A stretch of DNA of 64,000 nt from Bryopsis sp. KO-2023 (taxonomy: Eukaryota; Chlorophyta; Ulvophyceae; Bryopsidales; Bryopsidaceae), in contig BSYQ01000005.1 in NCBI GenBank assembly GCA_030272585.1, positions 5,549,501 to 5,613,500 on the forward strand, written 5' to 3'. Below, in pieces: positions 11,328 to 24,936 of the stretch (positions are counted from its first letter, which is position 1; the number at the start of each line of letters is the position of its first letter). Position numbers and translations under genes: made by a program. The notes below the pieces were generated by a model. That model was not told the origin of the DNA and did no database searches. It saw only the letters and a program-made list of their open reading frames with translations.

Positions 11328-14300
11328 ATGAATGCGTTTGAAAAAGAAGTCGAGGAAACCCGTCTGCGAAACAAAGAAGTGATGGATACCCTCCTCGGCG
11401 GAGTTAAACAGACCATTAGAAAAAGGGTCGAAGAAAAACAACAGCAGCGGCAAGAAAAAAGGTTGGTTCGTGGGACGGAATATCCATCTTGTCAAGTGTA
11501 TAGTGTATGTCGTGGTGCTTTTTCTACAGATACTTATAGAATCCCCTCTCCGTTTCGAGCGATTCGAATAACGCCCGTTCACAAAAAAAAATAATAGCGA
11601 GCCGTGGAACGGGAAAAACGCGGAGGTTAGATCGATGAACGCGCGAAAAAAAAACGCTCCTGTCCTGCAACCTCTGGTGCGTTCTCCATTCTCTCTTCGA
11701 AGCGTGCTGGGGGGCGTCGCGTGGTTGGTTTGACGTCTATTGATCGAAATCAGGGGCACTGGACGCGTGTCAGTTTCTTTTTCGAATTAGCCAGGCACGC
11801 AGTCGCGTGGTGCTCTGTTGATCAGCACACCGCTGCGTTCCCTCAGCCTCCGCAAGAGCGAATTTTTATTTTTATTTTTCTTCCAGAATCTCGCGTGCGT
11901 GTTTGGGGCCGTTCAAATAAACCATTTTCTGTTTCGGAAAGTAACGGCGATACAATCTCGGCACACGATTTGACGGCCCAATCGCAACAGTTACAGTTGG
12001 TTATTACAAGCTGTCAGATCCAATCCACATTTTCTCATTCTCAAAAGATAGTTTCAACACTACCCTCTTTTGACTCATCCTTTCCACTGTCAGTTTACAG
12101 TTCCCTTCCTGCAAACTCCTGGTCCAGAAAGCTTTCATTAAACGAATCGATATCTCGACCGGAATTCAAGTTTCCTCTGGAATCACTAGAAAATAAAAAA
12201 TAAAATGAAAGTAAGAAAATACTCAAGTGAAAAATCGGCGAATAAGCCTCTACCACAAAGAATCAACTATCCTCTTGACTTGGGGGGGAAGGGGGGAAAA
12301 TCTGTTTGTGCAGAATTTTTTTATTTTTTTTTTCTGGGATTTGCTTGCATTACTTTTACAGGAACCAAGGCTGGTCACTATATTGAGTGGATATTTTAAC
12401 CAATGTTAGTAAATATAGAGTGAATAAAGTTTGCTGATGCATGCTGTGTATGGCAACAGAGTCACACGTGCCAAAAGAAAAGCAGCAGTAGAACCAACGG
12501 AGAGAAGAGCATCAGCAAGGTAAAAACGACCCAGAATTTGACCTGTGAAAGCATCGTCTTGCAACATATTTGTTGTTCATTTGAATTTGACCTGTGAAAG
12601 CAATTTGTTGTTCAAGTCCGGGGGGGGGGGGAAGTTTTTCCGATGTCTTTTTCTGGGAACACATTCTTCTTCTCGGTTTCTCGGCTGGAATTCGATTCAG
12701 ATTTCATCGAACTTTTTTTTGTGTCGATCGATCGATTGATTTCTCCTTCCTTATATGAATGTACATATATATAATGTACATCTTGTCCTTTTTCTTTTTT
12801 TTTTTTGGTTTCTTTTTTAAAGTACCTTTACTTTTCTGTGTATGTTGTGCTTGACGTTTCCTAGGCTGAGCGGGAAATCCCCAGTCAACTACTCGGAGAG
12901 AAGTCACCTCTCCGCCATTTCGCCCATTCTTCGCAACAGACCCAGGACACGGGAAGTCAGGTAAGCAGAACTCGGAAAAAATCGGCTGTTCTTTCAACAC
13001 TTCAAGTGATTTTTTCCCCCCGTCAAGGTATTTCCTCTTATTCTTATTTTTCCAGGATGTCGAGGTTCCAGAAAAATCTCCGTCCAGTATGCAGACGAGT
13101 GACGTCGGGCTGATTTTTTGCTTTTGTTTTTGTATTTTTGTTTGTTTTGTTTTTCTTCCAATTTTTGAAAAAATATAATACATAATAAAAAATAAATTAC
13201 TTATTTATTGACTATTATTTTTTTTTCAAGACGAGGAGACCGAAACTATGAGGGCCCTTGCGCGTCGGAGGAAGCACAAGATGCAGCCAGGGAAGCTGCT
13301 GAGAATTTGACCGGTCAACTGGATTTTGCTGACTACAAAGTGAGTTTGATTGGTGTTTTTTTTCCTGTGTCCTTTTCTTCAGTTCAGTTTTTTTGTTCTT
13401 GTAATGGGCCTCTAAAAAAAAGTGCCATGACCAAAAATCCCATAGTTGCTGGAATTCAAAATCCATTCTCTGCAGGGGAAAAAAAAGAGGAAAACAAACA
13501 ACCATTTTTTCTATGTCAGACCAGGAGGTTAGAAGATTCTCAGTGCAAATTTACAACTAAGAAACTGTACAGAGTGCAGTTCAGAAGCACGAGTGAAAAT
13601 TTTCTTGAACCTGGTGGAGGAGGGGGGGGGGGGGAATCCTCCCCCAACAGGAAAAAAAAAAAAACAATGTGCAGTTCGATTCCCGTTGAATTTTTATTTT
13701 TTTTTGAATTTCTTTGGTTCATCTTCACTGATTTTTTTATTTTTTTCACTTTGTGTGTTGAAAAATTCATGCAGAGGTTTACTCCATCGATTGTGGGGGG
13801 GGGGTTCTGGTGTGACGCACCACCTCGGATCAAGCAAAAAGTGGGAGAGGTCGAATTCTACGGGGCGAAAAACAAGCGGGACATGACCTTCTTGGTTGGG
13901 GAGAACACCTACGATGTCGTGCTTTTATCACGGGGAGGTTTTTCCGGGGGGTGGCGAGGATTGGCAATCAAGGAGGTGGGAGAAGCTGAATACATGATGT
14001 GATGTGAAATAAGGTGTTTTTTTTCCTTATTAAAAAATGTATTTCTTGTTTTGCTTTTGGGGGAGTTAAAAAAAAACTGCACGTATTGTTTCGGCTGTTT
14101 TGGGGGGAGTAAAAAAAAACTACACGTATTGTTTTGGCTGTTGTTCCCACTCTTGGGGCCATCTTTTGGATTTCCAAAACTGTACGTTTGAAAAATAAAA
14201 AAAGTCAATCTGTGTTGTGCAGGAGTACAATGTTGGAGATTACGGTGTGTTCGAGTGGGTGGACGACAATACCATACGGTTGCATGTTTTCAGGTACAGT

Positions 14301-14574
14301 TTTTCAAACAAAGGAAAAGAAAATTGAAAAAGTGAGAATTTAGGGGGCCAATTGCTCATTTGCACAATGCGATACTCTTATAAAAAAATTGAAATTGAAA
14401 TTGATTCGCTGTTTTGTTTCCCTGCCCTGGGAAATCAGCTCCAGTAAGAAAGGATTCGCGAAAAATGTTCTTGCCCAACTCAGCGAGAACTGCGTTCTGT
14501 TTGTGTTTTTTTCGGAAAGCTGTAGTGGCTTTTTATTTCACGTGAAAGAAAAGAAAGCTGAGTCAGTATCTTGA
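11328..14574 (+). CDS. Plant-type B3 DNA-binding domain protein (8 exons, 277 aa)
   Basis: Exons 11328-11461, 12460-12519, 12865-12960, 13072-13098, 13231-13339, 13775-13975, 14223-14293 and 14439-14574, all GT-AG and phase-consistent. A basic, helical N-terminus (MNAFEKEVEETRLRNKEV) is followed by an RRASARLSGKSPVNYSE motif. The same motif type, RRS-R-x-K-P-x-Y-E, precedes the B3 domain in the At3g19184/At5g42700 subfamily. A B3 domain spans about residues 143-233, with GGGFW, MTFLV, GGFSGGWRGLAI and the strand FEWVDDNTIRLHVF. The B3 fold binds DNA in plant transcription factors, and this subfamily is plant-specific. A hydrophobic C-terminal exon follows the domain. Exon 4 is only 27 nt with a weak donor (GTGACG), so the join there is the least certain. 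Nuclear location is inferred. Confidence 0.8.
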
Positions 14575-16116
14575 AACCATGACACCTCTGTGGATATGTG
14601 TTGACGAAAGGAGTTATTTTTTTCTATCCAATCATAAACCATTTCTTTGGTTTTTCTGGCTGTGACAGGGCTGCTGACTACGAGTGATGGTGTATATATA
14701 CACAGCAGCGTGTTTTGACAGGACTGGGGGGTAGCCCGACGGCACCGGGTTTCGACACGAGTTTGGGGGTATACTGAACCAGGCAAGAATCTGATTGGTG
14801 GATGGGAGTAAGCCTTTTCTGGGAAAATTGAGGGGTGTTAGTGTGACATGGAGTCAGCCCCAACCGAAGGAAGAAAATATGTCTGGCATGTTTATGGGTT
14901 TGTAGGGCGTTCAAAACATGGCAAAATTTTTGGCTTGGGACACGTTTTTGCCCGTTGGTGGCTCCAAAATTTTCTGTACAAATCTTTTTGGTTCGTCACA
15001 ATTGAGGGGGAAGGGGGGGCGGGGGTAACAAAATACTGACCAGTCCAGTCTGGGTACCAATCAAATTTTTTTCTTTCTTTCTTTTTTTTTTTTTTCTGAA
15101 AGAACCATCGCTCCAGTTTTTATTCAAAAGTGTAGATTGGTTCCCTTTATCTTTGTGGACTTTTTACTGTTTTAAAACATGAGGATGTCTTATTTTGGAC
15201 GGATTGGAAAAGACTAGGTTTGGGTCAAGCGTGTGAAAAAGGAGGGTTAAATTGGGTAGAAGGAGAGAGAATGAGGGGTAGGAATGAGTGGGAATGACAG
15301 GGGTGAATGTGGAATGAGGATATGTATTGCTCGTGGGCAGGACAGGCAGTACGCACGGATATGGGATATGATGCTGTGGGAATTGACATTCAGCTTTGTA
15401 AGTCCCTTTAGGGGGTGGCCTTGGTGTTAAGAGTGTGTTCTACCCTGATCCCGGCCGTCTATCGTTGGTCCTGTTTGTTGTTTTCTATAGAGCGCATGTC
15501 TTCTTGTAAGGTGGTGCTTAGAGAACAAAAACACCACCTCCAAGAATAGAATGTCCCACAGAATCCTTCAGCAGTCGGAAACAAAAGGGGGTGCTTTCTT
15601 TTGCAGTGGGTTGGGATTGTCTGATCCGAGGTACAGCTCCAGCAGGTTTCTTGTTTGTTTGGCCCCTCTTAAATTGTGTTCAATATAATTGTTATAATTG
15701 TTATTGTGTTCAAACGATTGAACGTTCCACACACAAGGTTGTTTGTGAAATCAGCTGCCAACAGAAGAGGGCCAAACAGAAAGGAAACCAAACCCTTCTG
15801 CTTCCTGTGACAATTAAATTCTGGACATTGATTTCCCCCTCCAGAAAAAAAAAGAGCTTTGTAAGGGGTTTTGAGGGTCAGGTTTTTCAAATTTTTGAAT
15901 CCCCCAGAGGGGAATGCAAAAACGAAAGCGAAAGGGCACTCTGCCATTTTAAAAAAGAAAAAAAGTCCAAACTCTTGCCCCCCAAAAAACGACAGTTAAT
16001 CCACTCCTCTATTCAAGGAGGCGAAACCATCTCGAAAAATCTCTGGATTTAAATAAATAATATATGAATAGGACGGCCAAAAAAAAGTTCGTGGGCATGC
16101 GAGTTTTACTATGAAG
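14575..16116. other. Intergenic region between convergent genes
   Basis: About 1.5 kb separating the 3' ends of the B3 gene (+) and the plastid SDR gene (-). It contains open frames up to 153 codons (15591-16052, +), but they carry no domain and mix hydrophobic and Lys-rich low-complexity stretches. I see no gene, only probable 3' UTRs and spacer. Confidence 0.5.
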
Positions 16117-18955
<2,839 letters not shown>

Positions 18956-19655
18956 GAAAATTAAAAACCAAAGAATTAGCAAAGAATTCAGGTGGCAGCA
19001 GGGGGTTTCTTTGTGTGGGTCGTGGTGTTACTCTGCACCTTAGCGATGGACGAGACGAGCATTGAGAAGGGGGGGGGGGGATATCAAAATAGAGCGGAGA
19101 GTTGCAAGCTATGTGGGGAGGAAACGTACGATTCGCTGGACGTAGATTCCTTCGCCAATTTTTCACTGTTGCTGAGAAGTGTTTATATTGGCGTGATAAT
19201 CGTTGGAACAAACTGATGCTCAAAAGAGTGATTTGCCAGTTGGTCACACTTTCATTTACCCCCATTTCCACCAATGAGTATATATCCTGAGTTTAATTGT
19301 ATTTATCATATCCGACTTGGTTTTCCCAAAAAAGACAACAGTGGAGGAAAGTGGAGAAAAGAGGTAGAGAGTGATCTTTTTCTTTTTTTTCGACACGTTT
19401 TCTCTTTCTTGAACAGCCAGTTTTGGGATGCACTGAAAATAACGTTACACAACAGGAGCCCATCTCCCCCTGACAACCCCATGGATCAATCACATCCGCC
19501 CTCTCTTTAAGAAAAAAAAAAACTCCTACAGATTTTTAAAAGCACCACCATTTCCTCTTTTTTAACGATTCCTTTTATACAATCAAGAAAAAAATAAATC
19601 GACATAAATCAACGAGAACCCATCGACCTTCATCATTTAAGGGCTGGGCTCTATG
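18956..19655. other. Intergenic: SDR promoter and RBR 3' flank
   Basis: About 700 bp. The right part is the 3' flank of the RBR gene. A minus-strand open frame (19274-18849) overlaps the SDR first exon in another frame and shows no family. No additional gene is supported. Confidence 0.5.
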
Positions 19656-22600
19656 CTAATCGTCGCTGTGTTGCTTGCAAGTTCCTTGTTTGAAGTGGGA
19701 GCCCATTTTCTTTCCCAGCCCTTTCCTGCATAGATAACAGAAACCCAGGGAGCATGACCAGCAGCGAATGTGATTGTTGTTTCCGTTTTTGAAGTTTTGC
19801 TGCCTGCAGAATGGGCACAAGATCTGGCGGATTCGCCGATTATTTTCCCTGTATATTAAAAAAAAATCAATAAATAAATAAATAATCAATAAATAGTGGA
19901 TAAATACAGAAGTGAATAAATAGATAGGGTCCATATCACTCTTTTTATTTCTCCCCCCAAAAAATACAAAAAACTGTTTGCATTGATGAAACTAATTTCA
20001 AATGAAATGGATAAATGAGTAAAGAAGTAAAGAAACTAAACACACAAGCCCTGTATACCACAAATTGGCAGCGTGCCTCCCAAAAAAACACATCCTGAGA
20101 ATTAAAATCAAACATAAAAAGAGACGTGGAGCGATATGACCAGTATTGAAAATCACCTGTCCAATTCCACCATTTCGTCCCTGATCATCCTTCGTTCCTC
20201 TACCACCAAGGCATGTCCGAAAGGGGCCGGATCAAAATTTGCTCGATTGGCCTGCTGGGCTTCCCATCTTTGGATTTCAGACTCATCGAACAACTTGCAA
20301 TTGTCGTTCCAAAAATGATTGTAACCCTCGATGGTTTCGCCGCACCTGAACGAATGCCACAACACACGGGAGATGTTTGAAACATAAACTTTGTTGTGTT
20401 CTTTATTAGGAAACCGCAACAAAAGCAAATAGTGTGTAGGGTGAAATGGGTCGCAATGAATGAATAACTGTTTATTTTTTTTCCTTGCGTAACGTGCATG
20501 TGGCGTTTTCTGATTTAAAAAAAAAATCGATTTTGCAACCATTTTTTGAGGTTTTTCCAGTCTTGATGCAATGAGTCAAGTGAGTTGAGCAACCAGGAAG
20601 CCAACAACTGCCATCTTTTCCGAAACGCGGCCTTTTCATCAAAAAAATTCTCGCCTGTTTTAGCGACCACTCTTGAGACTTGCGAAAAACCATTCAGGAT
20701 CGTTTGACCTTTTTTTTGGTGCGAACTTTTTTCGACGCCGTACTGTAATATAACATGAGCAAAAAAAAACAAACTCAAAACGAGTTGCCTAAGGAGAAAC
20801 AAGAAAAAAGCCATCTCGAACGTCCTGGTGGAAAAAATTAACTTGAATAAATAATTAAATAAGCCCTTCAGCATTGGGTGCCCCTGTATTCTCGTACCTG
20901 AAACAAAAAATCGTGTAGCAATAGGAGCATTTCATTTTGTTGCATCCTGATTCTCGCTCGATTCTCATTTCACACCCCGGACATGCCTTTGAGTTTTTCA
21001 TGATGGCAATCCTGGAAAGATTTTGATTGACCAAATCTTTTCTCATCCGTGCGGCCTCAGCATTGCCCTGGGCCGTGTTCTTACTGGAAACGACGGGGGC
21101 TGGAATATCCAAACCTTCTGCAACGCATTTCCTTTTAAAAAAACAAAATATTTTATTTTTTAGATTGCATTATAATTCAACATGTTTTCACAATACTGCA
21201 CACAGGCACCCCCCGGGGTGGAATTATATGTGGAAAAAAAAGATTCAACATCTGAATTGAATAAAAATGAATCGATATTTGACAAAATAAGTTTTTCTTT
21301 ATTCATAACCTGACATCCTAACCGGAAACACAAAATTCAAAAAGTGCAAACCAGAATGATCCACACCCACCCGCCAGGATGCCACGAGTCGTAGCATTTC
21401 GTGCAAAACGCAAAGTAGCATTTTTCACACTGAGCGAAATGTCCGGACTCCTCCACGCACACGAAATTGCATCTGGGGCAATACCGAACGTCCCTCATTT
21501 TGTCCAGCGTCCTTTGAAGCAGCAAACCCTCCCACCTTTCATAATCTTCCTGTATCGCGCCACCCCAAAATTTTCATTCAGTTTGTTCCACCCCGTGTGG
21601 TTGCTCTCTTTCCACCAAGACACCACGTTCATATCAAATCACTTTTTATTCACAAACATATCAAATCATTTTTTTATTCACAACTTATTTATGAATATTT
21701 TTTTTTTTTCAGACATTAAGAACGCAGACCCACACAGATTGTACGCTGAAAGGGAAATCCACCTACCTCGCTGAGAGCCCCCCTGATGACGTGTTGTTCA
21801 AGTGGATTGTTGCATTTGAAGGCTGGGCAGGTTAATTCCACTTGCCCTTCCTGGACGTTCACTCGGCAAAACTCAGAAAAGCAATCCATGCAGAACAAGT
21901 GCTTGCATCCGGGCACTCTGATGAATTCTCGGCCAGGCTTTTCCAACATACACACAGGGCATTCCCAGGTCCCCTCCCTGAAAACCTGCCCCTCTCGTAC
22001 AGCATCATACCTAATAGATCAACAAAACAGGTTTCAGAAAAACCGTTTAGAACCCCCAAAGCACACTCGAAACAACCCTACAGATCGAGTCCACACCCAA
22101 CAGCAGAAACAGCGAATGGGCGCTTGTAAAAAGTCCGAGTTTAAATTGGGCATTTGTATCTACCTTAGGATTTGCATCACGACAGACTCTCCCCGTTGGG
22201 CAGAAGTGCTGGACACGGCCTCGTTCGAAGGTCCAGCTTCTGTAGAATGGAATTTGTAGAGAAATGAGGAATAAAAAAAAAAATCAGGAAACCAAATGGG
22301 GCACTACACCCTCAATCGTCTTCAGTGTGGTTTTAACAGTGTTACCCTAGTAACCAATTCATGGAAAACCAAAACAAATGAAAATGCAGATTTCGGACAC
22401 AGTGTGGCCCACACTATTTTCTGTTTTTCTGAAATTTCTGCCGATTATGGAAATACTGTAAGCTACACTTAATACGATCAAGGGTGTAGACATGAATCTT
22501 TCAGAAAATATCGCTCCGAAAACCGTTCCTGATGCGACATACCTGACTGTGCTTGGGTAACATCGGAAATTACTAATCGATCGGACACGCCCACGCTCTC

Positions 22601-23865
22601 CAAGAAAGACGATTTCAACCAATCGATCCATGTGAAACAAGTGGGGACCCCAGGTCCCATTTCTTCCCACTGATGTTGCAACGAGGTTTCGACGGATTGC
22701 TGGTGGGCTTGCGAAAGCCAGGATCCATTGAGGGTGAATTCGGGGGGTTTGGTGGATGGATACTCAGGGGTGAGTTTCAGCGTCAAAGACAGCGGTGGCA
22801 AATGATGGACCTTAAAAAAATTAAAAATAACGATTTAAAAAAAATAACAGAAAATAACAGACCTTTTGAAACCTGTGCATTACGCATGACTAAACCGAGC
22901 CACAGCTGGGTCTTTCAGCATTTCTTGCCATCACTTTTCTCAGGAAAAGTGGAAGGAAAACTACTCTAAAACAAATACAGTTTAAAAAAACAGGGTATCC
23001 AGTGTTGAAACTTGCGTGCCCAAAACCTAAATCCTGAAAATTGCGTACTTTAACCGTCAGTCTAGAGGGCATTGTTGTTTTCGGCAAACCGCGTATTTGC
23101 GTTAGGATTTACCTTTCCTCCTGCGACTTCGTTTCGCGATCCGGAGCTGGAATCGACGTCGAAAACAAGGTTTACCCCCTCCCCTGGGGTATCCACCAAT
23201 ATCATAACTTGGCATTCGATCGAATTTTCCTCGCTGACCTCCATGGCTGACAGGGAGCAGCCGTCCGAAATCGAAACATCTCCATCAGGACCCTCCAAAC
23301 CCAACAGACTGTTGGTCAACAGAACCAATAATCAGCGTGTCAGTCAGGATCTTTGGCAAGGATATTTTTAGGTTACGATTGAACGAGGTTTGACACACAC
23401 ACTTGGACTGGTGCACAGGATTCCCATATTTTTACTCAGAGTTTTTTCTCGACATGGAACTCAGGCATATTTGCTGAAATACGAAACTGGAGGCAAGATC
23501 GATACAGATGCTCCTTGCAAAAATCGTTCGTCAGGAGTTCCAACAACCTCTGTTAATTGATAAAAAGTTCATGTACTCAAAACATAACACTTGCCTGCCT
23601 CCATTTTTTGCTGTTTTTTTTTTCCCTTTTTTTTTATTCGCATTGATTAATTGAAACCAAAAAACATGGAACACCTGTTTATGCGTAATTTGAGACGCGG
23701 TCAATTTGGAATGGCTCCAAGATATGCATCTGAAAAAGATTGGCTGAGACCTTCAGTAACTACTCCCAGAATGAACCCCAATTACCTGAAATCCGACCCG
23801 TATATCGATTCCAGAGCAATAACTTCTTCGACTTTTTGCTCCCAGTTTTCAGCAACCAGAGACAT
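19656..23865 (-). CDS. RBR-type E3 ubiquitin ligase, RNF14-like (RWD-RING1-IBR-Rcat; 9 exons, 552 aa)
   Basis: Exons: 23865-23786, 23308-23113, 22810-22543, 22239-22164, 22010-21767, 21549-21371, 21131-20898, 20345-20157 and 19848-19656; every junction is GT-AG and in phase. An RWD domain fills residues about 5-150 (VIALESIYGSDF, YPSTKPPEFTL). RING1 ligands are C224, C227, C242, H244, C247, C250, C268 and C273. An IBR begins at C312-x2-C315. The Rcat (RING2) domain starts C398-x2-C401 and contains C411 in SGCNKMKC, the position of the RBR catalytic cysteine that forms a ubiquitin thioester. A further Cys/His module (CPFC..CWSC..CYLCR) closes the protein, as in RNF14-type RBR proteins of plants. 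It would accept ubiquitin from an E2 and transfer it to targets. All key residues are present, so it looks functional. It ends 195 bp downstream of the DPM2 stop on the same strand. Confidence 0.92.
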
Positions 23866-24059
23866 ATGTCCGATTAGCGAGTCAAGCGATGGGCAAAATT
23901 GAAGCAACCAGCTCAAAAAATTCGCCTACAAAAAGTCACTGAGTTTTCCTGCAGCACAATAGTATTACTAAGCATCAAACCACACATACACACAGACAGA
24001 CAGACCAAAAAATCCACTTCACATGGTCGATGTTATATTATCTTCTGCTGGACAGGGCC

Positions 24060-24515
24060 TCACTTTGCGATTTCTGGAGGTTTAGTCAGACCCGCTGCTA
24101 GGAGAACATAGCCAATATGCCCAACCGTGACGCAGAATAAGGTGGCTCCAGCGAACACCGGCAGTAAATAAGCGTAGCGCCGCTCAGGGAACAGGTGCAG
24201 CAGAAAGTGATGGTCCTCCACGAATGGCTGAAACCCAAAACAAAAAGAAAGCACACGTCAAAAGGGGCACTCTCCAGAACGAGCAGCAACTGGCAATTCT
24301 ATTGGTAACGACACGACCTCTTGGAAATAAAAAATAGAACAAAAGTGGAAAAGTAGAGGACCTCCGCGGGGGAAGAAAAATCTACAGAAGCAAAACATCA
24401 GCTGAAAGAGGGAAAAAACTTGCATGCCCACCGTGAACAGCAGCCAGGCAGTGTAGTATGCGAAAATAATAGAACTCAGGAAAAGCAGCGCACGTCCAAA
24501 AACCTGGTCCTCCAT
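24060..24515 (-). CDS. DPM2: Dolichol-phosphate mannose synthase subunit 2 (2 exons, 83 aa)
   Basis: Exons 24515-24432 and 24227-24060, phase-0 GT-AG intron. The product is a small two-helix membrane protein. It has a first transmembrane segment ending FAYYTAWLL, a luminal or cytosolic loop beginning PFVEDHHFLLHLFPERRYAY, and a second segment. Length (83 aa) and the TAW..PF..H..FLP.R.YA pattern match DPM2, which stabilises and activates the DPM1 catalytic subunit at the ER membrane for dolichyl-phosphate-mannose synthesis (N-glycans, GPI anchors). An upstream in-frame ATG would add ten residues; the inner ATG gives the family's usual length. It is divergent from the kinase-nucleotidase fusion gene. 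Confidence 0.9.
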
Positions 24516-24936
24516 CAACAAAAGGGGGAAGGCAGTGTTGATCATGAGAAACGGAGCGGTAGCCACAAGGAAGGTTACGTCTCATTGCGTGGCAGACCCA
24601 GGATCGTTGCAACATTCCAGATGAAAAAATTATTTGCACCCCAAAATGGCCAGGAGTTGTGCAGAGTTTGTTTTTTGCTGTGACACTTTTTTTTTCCTGG
24701 AATGGGTTTCTTCCCATTTCGTTTCTGTTCATTCATTTCGATTTCTTTTTCTAATAGCTGTAAAAGTTTTATACTTAAATGAAAGTTATTATGTTTGTTT
24801 GTGAAAATATACTGTGTCTGTTTCTGTAGAATTGATATTTTTTGGCCAGAGGAGCCGAAACTGTGGCTGGTTTGTCTAAAAATCGATCCATTTGGCTGAG
24901 GAATGGAGTGTTGCAGTTAAGTAATTGTTTCGTGGG
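24516..24936. promoter_or_regulatory. Shared divergent promoter region, DPM2 (-) and kinase-nucleotidase (+)
   Basis: Only 421 bp separate two start codons in head-to-head orientation, so both promoters must lie here or overlap. It is AT-rich in the centre (about 24720-24840), with no unambiguous TATA box. This is inferred from layout only. Confidence 0.45.

Noticed and set aside
11721-12203. 160-codon plus-strand open frame as an extra B3 exon
   Set aside because: It lies in intron 1; joining it to exon 1 breaks the phase, and the B3 subfamily architecture is complete without it.
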